Positions 25,040 through 34,081 of a DNA stretch of 64,000 nucleotides are shown here, in pieces. Below the pieces are notes generated by a model. It searched no databases. It was not told the origin of the DNA and saw nothing but the letters and a program-made list of their open reading frames with translations. Each line of letters opens with the position of its first letter. Positions within the stretch are counted from its first letter, which is position 1. The DNA comes from UBA1672 sp965263215 (GTDB lineage Bacteria > Pseudomonadota > Alphaproteobacteria > Micavibrionales > Micavibrionaceae), in the NCBI GenBank assembly GCA_965263215.1, contig OZ253663.1:2108001-2172000 (forward strand). The letters run 5' to 3'. The translations under genes were made by a program, and so were the position numbers.

Positions 25040-25810
25040 TTATTCCGCCGCTTTTGCCACTGTGCGTGACGCCGGAAGCGATTCTACAACCTTGGCGACA
25101 TCTGCGCCACACGCCGCATGGCCGAAACCACCTGCGCTCTTACCATCTGTGATATCAAAAATGATCTGGTCATTTTTATCCGCTGATACACCTGCACTCA
25201 CGTAATCAAGGCTCAAAGCGTGGCGTGTGCGCCATGCAATGTTGTGGTCTGCACATGATGTGTCACCACTGACGCCAACCGCGCCAACGACCTTGCCGTC
25301 TTTGTCATACAACGCAAGTCCGCCACCAAACACATTCACACCACCAATTAACTCGCCTGTTAACGGGTCGTTTGTTGTGCCGAAATTCTCTAGCGTGCCT
25401 GCTTTGTTATAGGCAACAGGTACGTTGATCGGGTTACTTTCCTGCAAACCGAACAGACTGCCACCCGGCTGAACCGCGCTGAATAGGTTTGCCGTGGATA
25501 GCGCCAAGCCATCAAGGCTGAACGCATTGGCTGTGTTTGCCTTCTGGGCAGAGATTAGACGGCTGCCCGGCCATTGTGCCCCTGCATCCGCGCCAGTGTA
25601 AGCCACCGCACATACACGGCCCGTGCGATCAACAATCGTGCCCCACATATCAAGGTTAAGGCCGCCATTGGCCTGTTTTCTGGCATCCGTCAGGGCGGTT
25701 TTCAACGCCGCATGATCAGGTAATGCCGCACATCCCTTGTGGTTGTCGGCCATAGCCATCGACGGCATAGCCAGTATCGCCAAAGCGGCGCATAAAATAA
25801 AAGTTCGCAT
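25040..25810 (-). CDS. Exported GlcG/HbpS-family (DUF336) protein
   Basis: 256 residues with a signal peptide (cleavage near AMA-DN). The mature part has the order ALTDARKQANGGLNLDMWGTIVDRTGRVCAVAYTG, SAQKANTANAF, GGVNVFGGGLALYDKDGKVVGAVGVSGDTSCADHNIAWRTRHAL, which is the HbpS/GlcG (DUF336) fold. Some family members bind haem or sense redox stress outside the cell; others are enzymes' partners, so the ligand is not certain. Members usually have about 130-160 residues; this one is longer because of extra segments. AGGAG precedes the ATG. It appears to be a single-gene unit closed by the terminator near 25000. Confidence 0.8.
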   Translation of the reverse strand: MRTFILCAALAILAMPSMAMADNHKGCAALPDHAALKTALTDARKQANGGLNLDMWGTIVDRTGRVCAVAYTGADAGAQWPGSRLISAQKANTANAFSLDGLALSTANLFSAVQPGGSLFGLQESNPINVPVAYNKAGTLENFGTTNDPLTGELIGGVNVFGGGLALYDKDGKVVGAVGVSGDTSCADHNIAWRTRHALSLDYVSAGVSADKNDQIIFDITDGKSAGGFGHAACGADVAKVVESLPASRTVAKAAE

Positions 25811-25968
25811 GTAAAAGTTCTCCTAGAAATTTGGTTTAAAGATAAGATTCGATAAGGCGTTATAGCAAGATTACCAAACCACAACCACCCAAAGACGAAT
25901 ATTGATCGCGATAAGTTGGGGACGCAAAAAACGAGGATTTAAGTGATTATAACCAGATACGACAACAG

Positions 25969-27723
25969 TTATTCAAATTGGTGAAGCCCCGTAATAGTCT
26001 TCGTCTTAGGCCAACTGACTTTCCAACCAAGATTAATCGCTGTCTTTTGTTGCGGCTCTAATGCCCCCGTCCAATTGATCGTACCCTTTACATTATTCAG
26101 ATCGGTCTGATAACCGCTCGTCGTGTCAGGCAGTATATCAACACGAATACTCTGATCCTTCGACACCGGAAGCATCTCCGCCACATCAATTTGAATGGCA
26201 TCTTTATGGAGGTTTTGAATTTCAGTAACATATCGTTTTTCAACAACACTATCTTTGGAAATCAAACCAGATTCACTGCTTTGATCTTTCAGAATATTAC
26301 GTTTCACAACCACGCCATCATCTATACCAAAGGAAAGCTCGGCTTCCTCATTCGGCCTGATCATATGCGCAATTTTCACTTGCCCGATGAAGGCCCCGTC
26401 ACGAAACAGACTAACCCGCCCGGGCAAAAGCGGCGCATCCTTATTGAGCTTAATCTTCGAAACCAGATAGGCATCCGTAGTGAATTGAGGTCTGATTTGC
26501 ACCTGCAAATCAACATTCGGTTCAAATTCGGCAATCATCAACTTGGCCTGTGTCCCATCGGCCTTCACTGTTGATGCACCGGAAATTTTATATTCTCCGA
26601 CATAACCGTAAGTCTCACCCATGGGCTCAACATGCACGGATTTGGATTTCGTGCTCATTTGTCGCTCGACACGTTCTTCTTGCAGCAAACGCCACCTATG
26701 GAGCGGATCTTCTCCCTCCTCTTGAATTTCCGGCACCTCCAGACGTGGTTCCATCTGTATGCTGTCTTTTTCAAATTCAAAAACATCATCATCAAAACTA
26801 AACGCATTTTCACTTGATGTTTTTGTGCGTGGTGGCGGCGGCACATAAATCGACACCCACTTGGAAAAAAGCCCCGGTAACTGTGCACCACGGTTCGGCC
26901 TTGCCGTGGATAAAGTCAACGCGATGTCTGTCCAATCCTCTCCCGTATGTTGTGAAACAGAGCCATATTGCACAAGTTTCAACGTCTTCGACTTCATATC
27001 AAGACGGGCATCATAGATAGGCCGCCAAGATACTTTTGAAATCTGATAACTCAGATCAACATCCAATGTCGTTGCCTTATCAGATTCAAAAGGAATAGTA
27101 ACAGTGTAGCTTTGCTTACCCTTAGCTCTGATTTGCTTTAAATCCCCCTGTATTTTTTCGATTTTCTCACTGGCTTCCCCGATTTTTAAGTCCAGATTAA
27201 TAATTTCCTTAAGGTTGGACAGCATTTTCCCTGACAAACCATCCGAAGCACTTATCCATTTATCGTGATCTAAATGAATTTTGGCAGTGTCCTTATTTTC
27301 ACTCAAACTAGTCTGCTTCCCCCACGTTTTTAACAACTCATTCGCCTCGACCAGTGCCTGTCTCTCGGCATTTTGTACATCGATTAGATTTTCAATATCT
27401 TTAATTTTAGCCTGAAGCTCCTGTACGCGTGGCACAACGTAATCTTGTGACGTTTCCCGCTTAATAGTTAATGCCCCAAAGATAACCTCCGCCTCCGAAC
27501 TTCCGCTAACACGTAAAGACTCGTAGAAAAGCCCGACAGGCAGCCCTTCAAAAACTAAATTATGTGCACCTTTCGGAATCTTTATTACGGCATTACGGGT
27601 GACTGTCGCCCTATCGCTATATACGGTTGCGGCCTTAATAGTGCTTTCGACATTAATCTCATCCGCATAAGCAGTTTCGAAAACCATAATTACGAAGCAA
27701 AAAATCATTAGGAAATGACGCAT
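25969..27723 (-). CDS. Exported DUF4139/DUF4140 protein, MuiA-like (mucoidy inhibitor) family
   Basis: 584 residues with a signal peptide (cleavage after AYA). The N-terminal domain (DUF4140-like, about 30-120, containing ATVYSDRATVTRNAVIKIPKGAHNLVFEGLP) is followed by a coiled-coil-like stretch (about 100-220) and the DUF4139 domain (about 225-584, with VSWRPIYDARLD, GEDWTDIALTLSTARP and a C-terminal beta-rich part). Length and order match the family. Members are named after a mucoidy inhibitor of Vibrio and are linked only loosely to surface polysaccharide; the activity is unknown. It stands alone, divergent from the manganese operon. Confidence 0.85.
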   Translation of the reverse strand: MRHFLMIFCFVIMVFETAYADEINVESTIKAATVYSDRATVTRNAVIKIPKGAHNLVFEGLPVGLFYESLRVSGSSEAEVIFGALTIKRETSQDYVVPRVQELQAKIKDIENLIDVQNAERQALVEANELLKTWGKQTSLSENKDTAKIHLDHDKWISASDGLSGKMLSNLKEIINLDLKIGEASEKIEKIQGDLKQIRAKGKQSYTVTIPFESDKATTLDVDLSYQISKVSWRPIYDARLDMKSKTLKLVQYGSVSQHTGEDWTDIALTLSTARPNRGAQLPGLFSKWVSIYVPPPPRTKTSSENAFSFDDDVFEFEKDSIQMEPRLEVPEIQEEGEDPLHRWRLLQEERVERQMSTKSKSVHVEPMGETYGYVGEYKISGASTVKADGTQAKLMIAEFEPNVDLQVQIRPQFTTDAYLVSKIKLNKDAPLLPGRVSLFRDGAFIGQVKIAHMIRPNEEAELSFGIDDGVVVKRNILKDQSSESGLISKDSVVEKRYVTEIQNLHKDAIQIDVAEMLPVSKDQSIRVDILPDTTSGYQTDLNNVKGTINWTGALEPQQKTAINLGWKVSWPKTKTITGLHQFE

Positions 27724-27833
27724 AGGAAGAGCCCTCTATATCTAAATTTCAAAAGCATAGCTTGATAATAACTAACTCTATCTCACAAGCCGCGATTCTA
27801 AAACCGAAGATTTCTTTCAATATTTTTTATCCA

Positions 27834-27862
27834 TTGCACATATTTTTAGCCAATGCTAAACT
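27834..27862 (+). promoter_or_regulatory. Promoter with MntR-like operator before the Mn/Fe ABC operon
   Basis: TTTAGC (27845-27850), CAAT, then GCTAAA (27855-27860) form a perfect palindrome whose TAGC-N4-GCTA core equals that of the E. coli MntR box. It falls between and over a candidate -35 TTGCAC (27834-27839) and -10 TAAACT (27857-27862), spaced by 17 bases. A regulator bound here would block RNA polymerase. A second GGCTAAAC half lies at 27873. mntR is the last gene of the operon. Confidence 0.72.
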
Positions 27863-27895
27863 TAAAAGGTAAGGCTAAACCAAAAGGAATTTACA

Positions 27896-28801
27896 ATGCC
27901 TGTAAAAAACAAATTTTTGATGATATTGGCGGCGATTTTTATATCCTTCCCCGCCACAGGTCATGCGAAGGATAAAATCAAGGCCGTTACGACATTCACC
28001 GTAATTGCGGATATCGCGCGCAATGTTGCCGGCGATGCCGCGATTGTAGAATCCATCACCAAGCCCGGCGCAGAAATTCATGATTACCAACCCACACCCA
28101 AAGATATCGTACGTGCCCAAGGCGCGGATATCATTTTCTGGAACGGCCTTAATCTGGAGCGCTGGTTCGAACGTTTCCTGCAAGATGTTAAAAACGTGCC
28201 GAACGTTGTAGTCTCCGATGGCATCACCCCACTTTCGATTTATGAAGGCGCCTATTCCGGCAAGCCAAACCCGCATGCATGGATGTCCACCGAAAATGCA
28301 ATTATCTATATCGAAAATATCCGCAAAGCATTCGTTGAGGCCGACCCCGATAACGGACAAATTTATAACCAAAACGCACAAAACTACACTGAACAGGTCA
28401 AAAAAATTCGGGCCGAGTTATCGGAAAATCTGGCCCGAATTCCCGATGATAAACGTTTTTTGGTCACCAGTGAGGGCGCTTTCAGTTACCTCGCCAAGGA
28501 TCTGGACATGAAAGAAGTTTATTTATGGCCGATGAACGCGGATCAGCAAGGCTCCCCGCAACAAGTGCGCAAGGTTATTGATACTGTACGTGCCCACAAA
28601 ATCCCCGTGGTGTTCAGCGAAAGCACCATATCGGACCGCCCCGCCAAGCAGGTCGCATCGGAAACAGGTGCCATCTATGGCGGTGTTTTGTATGTGGATT
28701 CCCTCAGCGCGGCAGACGGCCCTGTCCCCACCTATTTAGACCTTCTGAAGGTGACAACTCAAACCGTTGCGGACGGCTTCGATAAAGCCCTGAACAACTA
28801 G
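27896..28801 (+). CDS. Mn/Fe/Zn ABC transporter substrate-binding protein (SitA/PsaA-like)
   Basis: A 301-residue periplasmic cluster A-I metal-binding protein with a signal peptide (cleavage after GHA). The four expected metal ligands are H62 (IHDYQPTP), H127 (NPHAWMS), E193 (TSEGAFSY) and D268 (VDSLS); a Glu at the third position and no His-rich loop favour manganese or iron over zinc (ZnuA has His there). WPMNADQQGSP is typical of SitA. AAAGGAA stands seven bases before the ATG. First gene of the operon SBP-ATPase-permease-permease-mntR, preceded by the MntR-like operator. Confidence 0.88.
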   Translation: MPVKNKFLMILAAIFISFPATGHAKDKIKAVTTFTVIADIARNVAGDAAIVESITKPGAEIHDYQPTPKDIVRAQGADIIFWNGLNLERWFERFLQDVKNVPNVVVSDGITPLSIYEGAYSGKPNPHAWMSTENAIIYIENIRKAFVEADPDNGQIYNQNAQNYTEQVKKIRAELSENLARIPDDKRFLVTSEGAFSYLAKDLDMKEVYLWPMNADQQGSPQQVRKVIDTVRAHKIPVVFSESTISDRPAKQVASETGAIYGGVLYVDSLSAADGPVPTYLDLLKVTTQTVADGFDKALNN

Positions 28802-28809
28802 GATACACC

Positions 28810-29694
28810 ATGCCTCAAGACGATATCATTCAACTGAATAACATCAGTGTGACCTACCCCAATGGTCACAAGGCATTGCAGGATGTAAGCGTTTCACTGC
28901 ATAAGGGCACGATATGTGGCCTTGTCGGCGTGAATGGCGCGGGTAAGTCCACCTTGTTTAAGGCGATGATGGGGTTTATCAAGCCAAATCAAGGCTCTAT
29001 TACAATTGCGGGCGGTGGTGTACGTGCCGCGCTAAAACGTAATATTGTCTCTTACGTACCACAAACCGAGGATGTTGATTGGGATTTCCCCGTTCTGGTC
29101 GAGGATGTCGTGATGATGGGCAGGTATGGCCATATGGGCTTTATGCGCATTCCCTCCGCCGTTGATAAAGCCGCCGTTGATCGTGCCCTTGAGCGTGTCA
29201 ATATGAGCGACTATCGCAAACGGCAAATTGGTGAACTCAGCGGCGGTCAGAAAAAACGAATTTTCGTTGCCCGCGCCCTCGCCCAAGGTGGTGAGGTTAT
29301 TCTTCTTGATGAACCCTTCACCGGCGTGGACATCAAAACCGAGGACTCCCTGATTGAACTTTTTCATGCCCTCGCCGATGACGGGCATTTAATTTTAGTT
29401 TCGACCCACAATTTGGGAAGTATTCCGCATTTTTGTGATGAAGTGATCCTGATTAATCAGACAATATTGGCCTACGGATCGGTGGAAACGACCTTCACAC
29501 AAGAGAATCTGGCAAAAACATTCGGCGGTATGCTCCGTCATCATCAGATGTTCGGCAGCGATCTCCACGATGATAGCGACCAGCGCGGCGTGACTGTATT
29601 GACAGATGATGAACGACCACTCGTTCTCTATGGTGAACAAGGTGGACAGCGCATTGTTCAAACCAAAAATAGCCGAAAAGGCCGTAAAAAATGA
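28810..29694 (+). CDS. Mn/Fe ABC transporter ATPase (SitB/MntB-like)
   Basis: 294 residues. Walker A GVNGAGKST (about 38-46), Q-loop in YVPQTEDVDWDFP (characteristic of manganese/iron transporters), signature LSGGQKKR, Walker B VILLDEPFTGVD and switch STHN. A ~45-residue C-terminal extension (from about 245) is rich in charged residues and unusual for the family. It begins eight bases after the binding-protein gene and overlaps the first permease gene by four bases. It hydrolyses ATP on the cytoplasmic face to drive uptake through the two membrane subunits. Confidence 0.9.
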   Translation: MPQDDIIQLNNISVTYPNGHKALQDVSVSLHKGTICGLVGVNGAGKSTLFKAMMGFIKPNQGSITIAGGGVRAALKRNIVSYVPQTEDVDWDFPVLVEDVVMMGRYGHMGFMRIPSAVDKAAVDRALERVNMSDYRKRQIGELSGGQKKRIFVARALAQGGEVILLDEPFTGVDIKTEDSLIELFHALADDGHLILVSTHNLGSIPHFCDEVILINQTILAYGSVETTFTQENLAKTFGGMLRHHQMFGSDLHDDSDQRGVTVLTDDERPLVLYGEQGGQRIVQTKNSRKGRKK

Positions 29695-30545
29695 TCGAAT
29701 ACTTGCTCGAACCATTTTCCTACAATTATATGTTCAAAGCGATTTGGGTTAGTGCCCTTGTCGGCGGTACCTGCGCCTTCCTGTCATCCTATTTAATACT
29801 TAAGGGATGGTCGTTGATGGGTGATGCCCTCGCCCACTCAATCGTACCAGGCGTGGCGTTGGCGTATTTATTCGCGCTTCCCTACGCAGTGGGTGCGTTT
29901 TTCGCAGGTTTATTAGCCGCGTTAAGCATGGGGATTGTCAAACAAAAGACAAAATTGCGTGAAGATGCCGTTATCGGCATCGTTTTTACCACTTTCTTCG
30001 CGATTGGCTTGCTTTTGGTGTCCATAAACCCCACAGCGGTGAATGTTCAGAGCATTATATTAGGCAATATCCTCGCAATATCGGATTACGACATGCAGCA
30101 AGTCGTGATTATCTCGGCTATATGCTTAATTACACTATCCTTGAAATGGCGGGATCTCGTGGCCGTGTTTTTCGATGAGCGCCATGCACAAAGCATCGGC
30201 CTGCCCGTGACCGCGCTTAAGGTCATGTTCTTCACCCTCCTCAGCGCCGCCACTGTTGCCGCCCTACAAACCGTGGGAGCATGCTTGGTGATTGCCATGG
30301 TGGTTACACCAGGTGCAACGGCCTACCTCCTCACGGATCGTTTTGGACGATTAATCATTATTTCGATGTGTTTAGGCACAATAACAAGCGGCCTTGGCGC
30401 CTATGCCAGTTATTTTCTGAACGCCAACACAGGCGGCCTTATCGTAAGCCTACAAACGCTTATATTCCTGTGCGCCTTTGTATTTTCGCCCAAATATGGC
30501 CTTTTAATACGCAAAAAATCGATTCGCGGAAAGGCAGCCGCGTAA
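29691..30545 (+). CDS. Mn/Fe ABC transporter permease 1 (SitC-like)
   Basis: A 284-residue ABC-3 family permease with seven to nine membrane helices. SYLILKGWSLMGDALAHSIVPGVALAY and KLREDAVIGIVF are the ABC-3 hallmarks. It is 35-45 per cent alike by eye to the next gene, its paralogue; the two would form a heterodimeric channel. The stop codon overlaps the ATG of permease 2 (TAATG), so they are translationally coupled. Confidence 0.88.
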   Translation: MIEYLLEPFSYNYMFKAIWVSALVGGTCAFLSSYLILKGWSLMGDALAHSIVPGVALAYLFALPYAVGAFFAGLLAALSMGIVKQKTKLREDAVIGIVFTTFFAIGLLLVSINPTAVNVQSIILGNILAISDYDMQQVVIISAICLITLSLKWRDLVAVFFDERHAQSIGLPVTALKVMFFTLLSAATVAALQTVGACLVIAMVVTPGATAYLLTDRFGRLIIISMCLGTITSGLGAYASYFLNANTGGLIVSLQTLIFLCAFVFSPKYGLLIRKKSIRGKAAA

Positions 30546-31411
30546 TGGAGATGCTCTACACCTATATCGCTGAACCACTTTCCCATGACTTCATGCAGCG
30601 CGCCCTTTTGATTTCGGTTTTAATCGGCGTTGTGTGCTCTATCTTTTCCTGTTTTCTTGTCCTTAAGGGATGGTCATTGATGGGCGATGCAGTTTCACAT
30701 GCTGTCCTCCCCGGCCTCGCTCTCGCCTATCTAGTCGGAATACCACTTGCCATCGGGGCATTTATCGCGGGGCTTTTTTGCGCCCTCGCAACCGGATATT
30801 TGAAAGAAAACAGTCGCGTCAAAGAAGACGCCGTCATGGGCATCGTGTTTTCCGGCATGTTTGCCTTCGGACTTGTCCTGCTCACCCGTATAGAAACGGA
30901 CATACACCTGCTCCATGTGCTTTTTGGTAATGTTCTTGGCATCACAAGTCGGGATTTAATTGAATCAGGTCTGATCGCAGGCCTATGCAGCGTAATTATG
31001 ATCGTAAAACGACGTGACCTTATGCTCTATTGCTTTGACAGCGCGCATGCCCACGTCATTGCACTGCCTGTACGTGTTTTGCATTTTGGCCTTCTGATAT
31101 TACTCTCGCTCACGATTGTCTCTTCCCTGAAGGCAGCAGGCATTATTTTGGTGATCGCCATGTTAATCGCCCCGGGGGCAATTGGATTTCTCCTCACCCA
31201 ATCATTTGATCGCATGCTTATCATTGCCGTATGTGTCTCCGTATTTTCATGCCTGAGCGGAACCATCGTAAGCTATCACATCGACACAACCACCGCCCCT
31301 GTGATCGTTGTCATTCAGGCAGGGCTATTTATGATTGCCTTTATCATTAGCAGTATTTCACCCAATCAAGGAAAGGATCGCGACCATGCCAAACACCCCC
31401 AAATTGGTTGA
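30545..31411 (+). CDS. Mn/Fe ABC transporter permease 2 (SitD-like)
   Basis: A 288-residue ABC-3 permease starting MEMLYTYIAEPLSHDFMQRA. It has FLVLKGWSLMGDAVSHAVLPGLALAYL and SRVKEDAVMGIVF as in its neighbour. I chose the ATG at 30545, which overlaps the upstream stop, rather than the longer open frame, which only runs through permease 1 in another frame. The last 26 bases overlap the start of mntR. Confidence 0.88.
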   Translation: MEMLYTYIAEPLSHDFMQRALLISVLIGVVCSIFSCFLVLKGWSLMGDAVSHAVLPGLALAYLVGIPLAIGAFIAGLFCALATGYLKENSRVKEDAVMGIVFSGMFAFGLVLLTRIETDIHLLHVLFGNVLGITSRDLIESGLIAGLCSVIMIVKRRDLMLYCFDSAHAHVIALPVRVLHFGLLILLSLTIVSSLKAAGIILVIAMLIAPGAIGFLLTQSFDRMLIIAVCVSVFSCLSGTIVSYHIDTTTAPVIVVIQAGLFMIAFIISSISPNQGKDRDHAKHPQIG

Positions 31412-31811
31412 TGCCAAAACACAGGCACAATGGTTTACCCGTGTGCGCGAAGCACACCAAACTGAAACCAAGGAAGACTATGTTGAACTTATCGCCGATC
31501 TTATTGAAGCCAACCAAGAAGCACGCCTGAGTGATTTGGCCGAACGCCTCGGCGTTTCCAACCCAACCGCCAGTAAAGTCTTAAGCCGCCTGCAAGAAGA
31601 AGGATATGTAGAGAGCCAGCCCTATCGCTCTATTTTTCTTACAGAAAAAGGGTCTAAATTGGCCAAAAAATGCAAAGAACGTCACCAAATCGTACTCGAT
31701 TTTCTTATAAGGCTCGGCGTACCGCCTGAAACTGCGGAGTTTGATGCAGAAGGCATAGAACATCATATCAGTGAAGAAACACTTGCGATTTTTGAACGAT
31801 TCAAACGATAG
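31386..31811 (+). CDS. mntR: Manganese-responsive transcriptional regulator MntR (DtxR family)
   Basis: A 141-residue DtxR-family repressor: an N-terminal winged helix (YVELIADLIEANQEARLSDLAERLGVSNPTASKVLSRLQEEGYVE) and a dimerisation domain with the metal-binding pattern E..H in CKERHQIVL and DAEGIEHHIS. It lacks the C-terminal SH3 domain of DtxR, as do MntR proteins. The ATG at 31386 has GGAAAGGA upstream and lies inside the end of the permease gene. With manganese bound it should repress the operon from the operator near 27850, an autoregulated loop. Confidence 0.9.
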   Translation: MPNTPKLVDAKTQAQWFTRVREAHQTETKEDYVELIADLIEANQEARLSDLAERLGVSNPTASKVLSRLQEEGYVESQPYRSIFLTEKGSKLAKKCKERHQIVLDFLIRLGVPPETAEFDAEGIEHHISEETLAIFERFKR

Positions 31812-31923
31812 AAAACACTTAGTTAAAGGCAAATTTAAATGCGCAATAAATTGACTGTTTCCTCAACGCTGTGATATTTTATATTCCATAAATAATAAAA
31901 AATATTTTGGTGTGAATAATAAA

Positions 31924-33240
31924 ATGGCGGATAAAATCCACTTAACAGATGCAACACGGGAACTCGTTGGTGACGATGTCATCAAGTTTCTGGAATCTCA
32001 GCCTTATAAGCCTGATGTTATTTTTAGCCGCCTTGATTTTGAAAGTGATGATATTTTCGGATGGTTAGCAGATCAAGGCCGTGTCGACAACTTAATCCGC
32101 CTTGGTGGTGTTGAAGATATGTCATTTGATGAACGTGACCGTGGTCATGCCATCGTGAAAAATGCCTTAACGAGAATGATGGATGGTGCAGTTTCCATCG
32201 AAAACAATGCAATGAGAGCTGATGTTAGTGGCATAGCAAAAATGATTGACGGTGAATACACAAGAAGTATCACGAACAATGACATCGATTTTGTCACAAC
32301 ATTAAGATCCGAATCCTCTGTCGAGTTTTTTAACGCTGTGACGAAAATCCCCGAAGACCAATTTAGCGAACTTGCACAAAATGTTAATTTCAAAGATCTT
32401 TCTACATACGCCCTCTTCCATGAAGTTGCACACACTGACCCTGCACAAGACGGAATGGCGCGATCAGAAAAAGAACTCGATGCCGACCTAAAGGCAAATA
32501 CAATGTACAAAGATGCCCTTGCACAAGGTGTTGTTAATGATCCGAACGTGCCCAAAGTTTTTGCACAGGTCAGAGCCATATCTACGGTGATGGGCAATGG
32601 CGGCTCGCATTACCTGTATAATGGAACGATTAACCCTGACACGAACCAAAATCACGTAACACATGATGGCCATAGTCATGAAGACGCAACAATGATTAGG
32701 GATGCCATCAAAAGCGTACATAGAGATATTGCCGCGCCGATTATAAATGCACGTCATGAATTCGAGGCGATGGCACTAGCCGGAGATTATGAACATTTCG
32801 CAACGCCGGAACAAATCGCCGAAATAGAGCGCCTTGATGCGATGTATGATGATGCGCCTTTGGAAGAAATCGAAGCCCTGATGGCCGACATTACAATACC
32901 GAAAGAACACCAAGAAAATTATCAAACTTACCTTGATATAAAAATTGAGTTCGAGGGTCGTGATATGGCGCAAGATCAGCCCGAGTTGATGTACGAACAA
33001 GTGAAGCTATCACTCATGCGCGGTGATTTTGATGACCAACCTGCCGTCAAAACATTGATGGAAAATTTTGTTATCGGCGCGGAACAGCTTACGCCCGATC
33101 ATTTTGGCGTTGAAGGCACACCATACATCACGCACAAACAATCTATTGGTGAAGATGTGGGTTTGAATTCACCTTCCACGACAACGCATGATCATGCACA
33201 TGACGGCATCAATCCACTGGCGCCTGCTGTCAAATTTTAA
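31924..33240 (+). CDS. Cytoplasmic protein with HEVAH zincin-like motif, unknown family
   Basis: About 438 residues, no signal peptide or membrane segment, acidic. Near residue 165-170 it reads ALFHEVAHTDP followed by EKELDADLKA: an HExxH motif with a Glu/Asp-rich helix about 18 residues on, the pattern of zinc metallopeptidases (gluzincin-like), although no known family is recognised. The tail has HDHAHDG. The start is either this ATG or an in-frame GTG four codons earlier (31912); neither has a convincing ribosome binding site. It converges with the toxin-like gene, the stops being 15 bases apart, and may belong to the same accessory patch. Confidence 0.6.
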   Translation: MADKIHLTDATRELVGDDVIKFLESQPYKPDVIFSRLDFESDDIFGWLADQGRVDNLIRLGGVEDMSFDERDRGHAIVKNALTRMMDGAVSIENNAMRADVSGIAKMIDGEYTRSITNNDIDFVTTLRSESSVEFFNAVTKIPEDQFSELAQNVNFKDLSTYALFHEVAHTDPAQDGMARSEKELDADLKANTMYKDALAQGVVNDPNVPKVFAQVRAISTVMGNGGSHYLYNGTINPDTNQNHVTHDGHSHEDATMIRDAIKSVHRDIAAPIINARHEFEAMALAGDYEHFATPEQIAEIERLDAMYDDAPLEEIEALMADITIPKEHQENYQTYLDIKIEFEGRDMAQDQPELMYEQVKLSLMRGDFDDQPAVKTLMENFVIGAEQLTPDHFGVEGTPYITHKQSIGEDVGLNSPSTTTHDHAHDGINPLAPAVKF

Positions 33241-33255
33241 AGTGTAATCTGCGTA

Positions 33256-34080
33256 TCACATCATCCCCGGTTCGGCGTAATCCTGTATATCATCGCCGAT
33301 ATCAAGCTTCTCTTTTAACAGGTTGGTCAACTCAAAGCCGTCATCCACACTTCTGTAATCATCCAATGCAACCACAACCCCCGGCCTGCTCACGTTAGGC
33401 GGGCCAAAAATGTTGCGCTGATGAGTCTCAGCATATTCAACACTATGTAATATACCATTATTGCCTGCACCCTGTACGTCCCTGCGCCCCGGGCGATTTT
33501 CGTTACCAAGCGCAATTAAAAACCGCGCCTCAGTTAAACGTGTTTCAGGTCTTGCTGTATATTTTTGAGGATCGCCTTGTAGACCCGCTATCATATCATC
33601 AAGCGCACCACGGACAGCTCCGGGATACAAGTAATTATCCATTACACGATATGGATGCCGTCCATTGGGCGTAGGGTCAAATAATTCATCTTCGTGCATT
33701 CTTTCAAAATCGGCAGGACTGGTGTCATACCGATACGCAGAACCGTAATCATGTTTTTTATCATTGGGGGTAAAGTGAACAATCACCTTGTCCCTGCTGT
33801 TAAACAAAACGATTGCCCCGTCATTCGATTTCACAAATCCTGATGTGTGCTCATCATCGATAAATTCATTTATGTAATGCCGTAAGTCGAGTACCGTCTT
33901 TATTTTTAAATCAGGCCCTAATTCATTCCCGTTATTGTCATGCTCGTCTGTAAACGCATTACGTCCCCTCATCTTTTGTTTGCGGTCTTCGCCCAAAACA
34001 TGCTTCGTGAATGCATGACCACGCGCAATATAGTCAATCATCGTATCCAGGCTTAATCGATTTAACGTATCTTCCGGCAT
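33256..34080 (-). CDS. Putative BECR-fold (toxin-like nuclease) protein
   Basis: 274 residues, no signal peptide. The first 120 residues read ARGHAFTKHVLGEDR..., then a helix with LDLRHYINEFI, then SNDGAIVLFNSRDKVIVHFTPND and YGSAYRYDTSP. This spacing of a His in a G-H-A-x-x-K-H motif, a helix and a strand ending in G-x-A-(F/Y)-R resembles the Barnase/EndoU/ColicinE5-RelE superfamily seen in CdiA C-termini and phage nucleases. I do not recognise the C-terminal half. It starts one base after the stop of the preceding gene (TGATATG), so it is coupled to a candidate immunity gene. Toxin function is a hypothesis. Confidence 0.45.
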   Translation of the reverse strand: MPEDTLNRLSLDTMIDYIARGHAFTKHVLGEDRKQKMRGRNAFTDEHDNNGNELGPDLKIKTVLDLRHYINEFIDDEHTSGFVKSNDGAIVLFNSRDKVIVHFTPNDKKHDYGSAYRYDTSPADFERMHEDELFDPTPNGRHPYRVMDNYLYPGAVRGALDDMIAGLQGDPQKYTARPETRLTEARFLIALGNENRPGRRDVQGAGNNGILHSVEYAETHQRNIFGPPNVSRPGVVVALDDYRSVDDGFELTNLLKEKLDIGDDIQDYAEPGMM

Positions 34081-34081
34081 A

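Noticed and set aside
17849..31811. Treating the metal genes as one acquired island
   Set aside because: They form separate units with different regulators and lie among ordinary genes, with no flanking repeats or mobility genes in this part.
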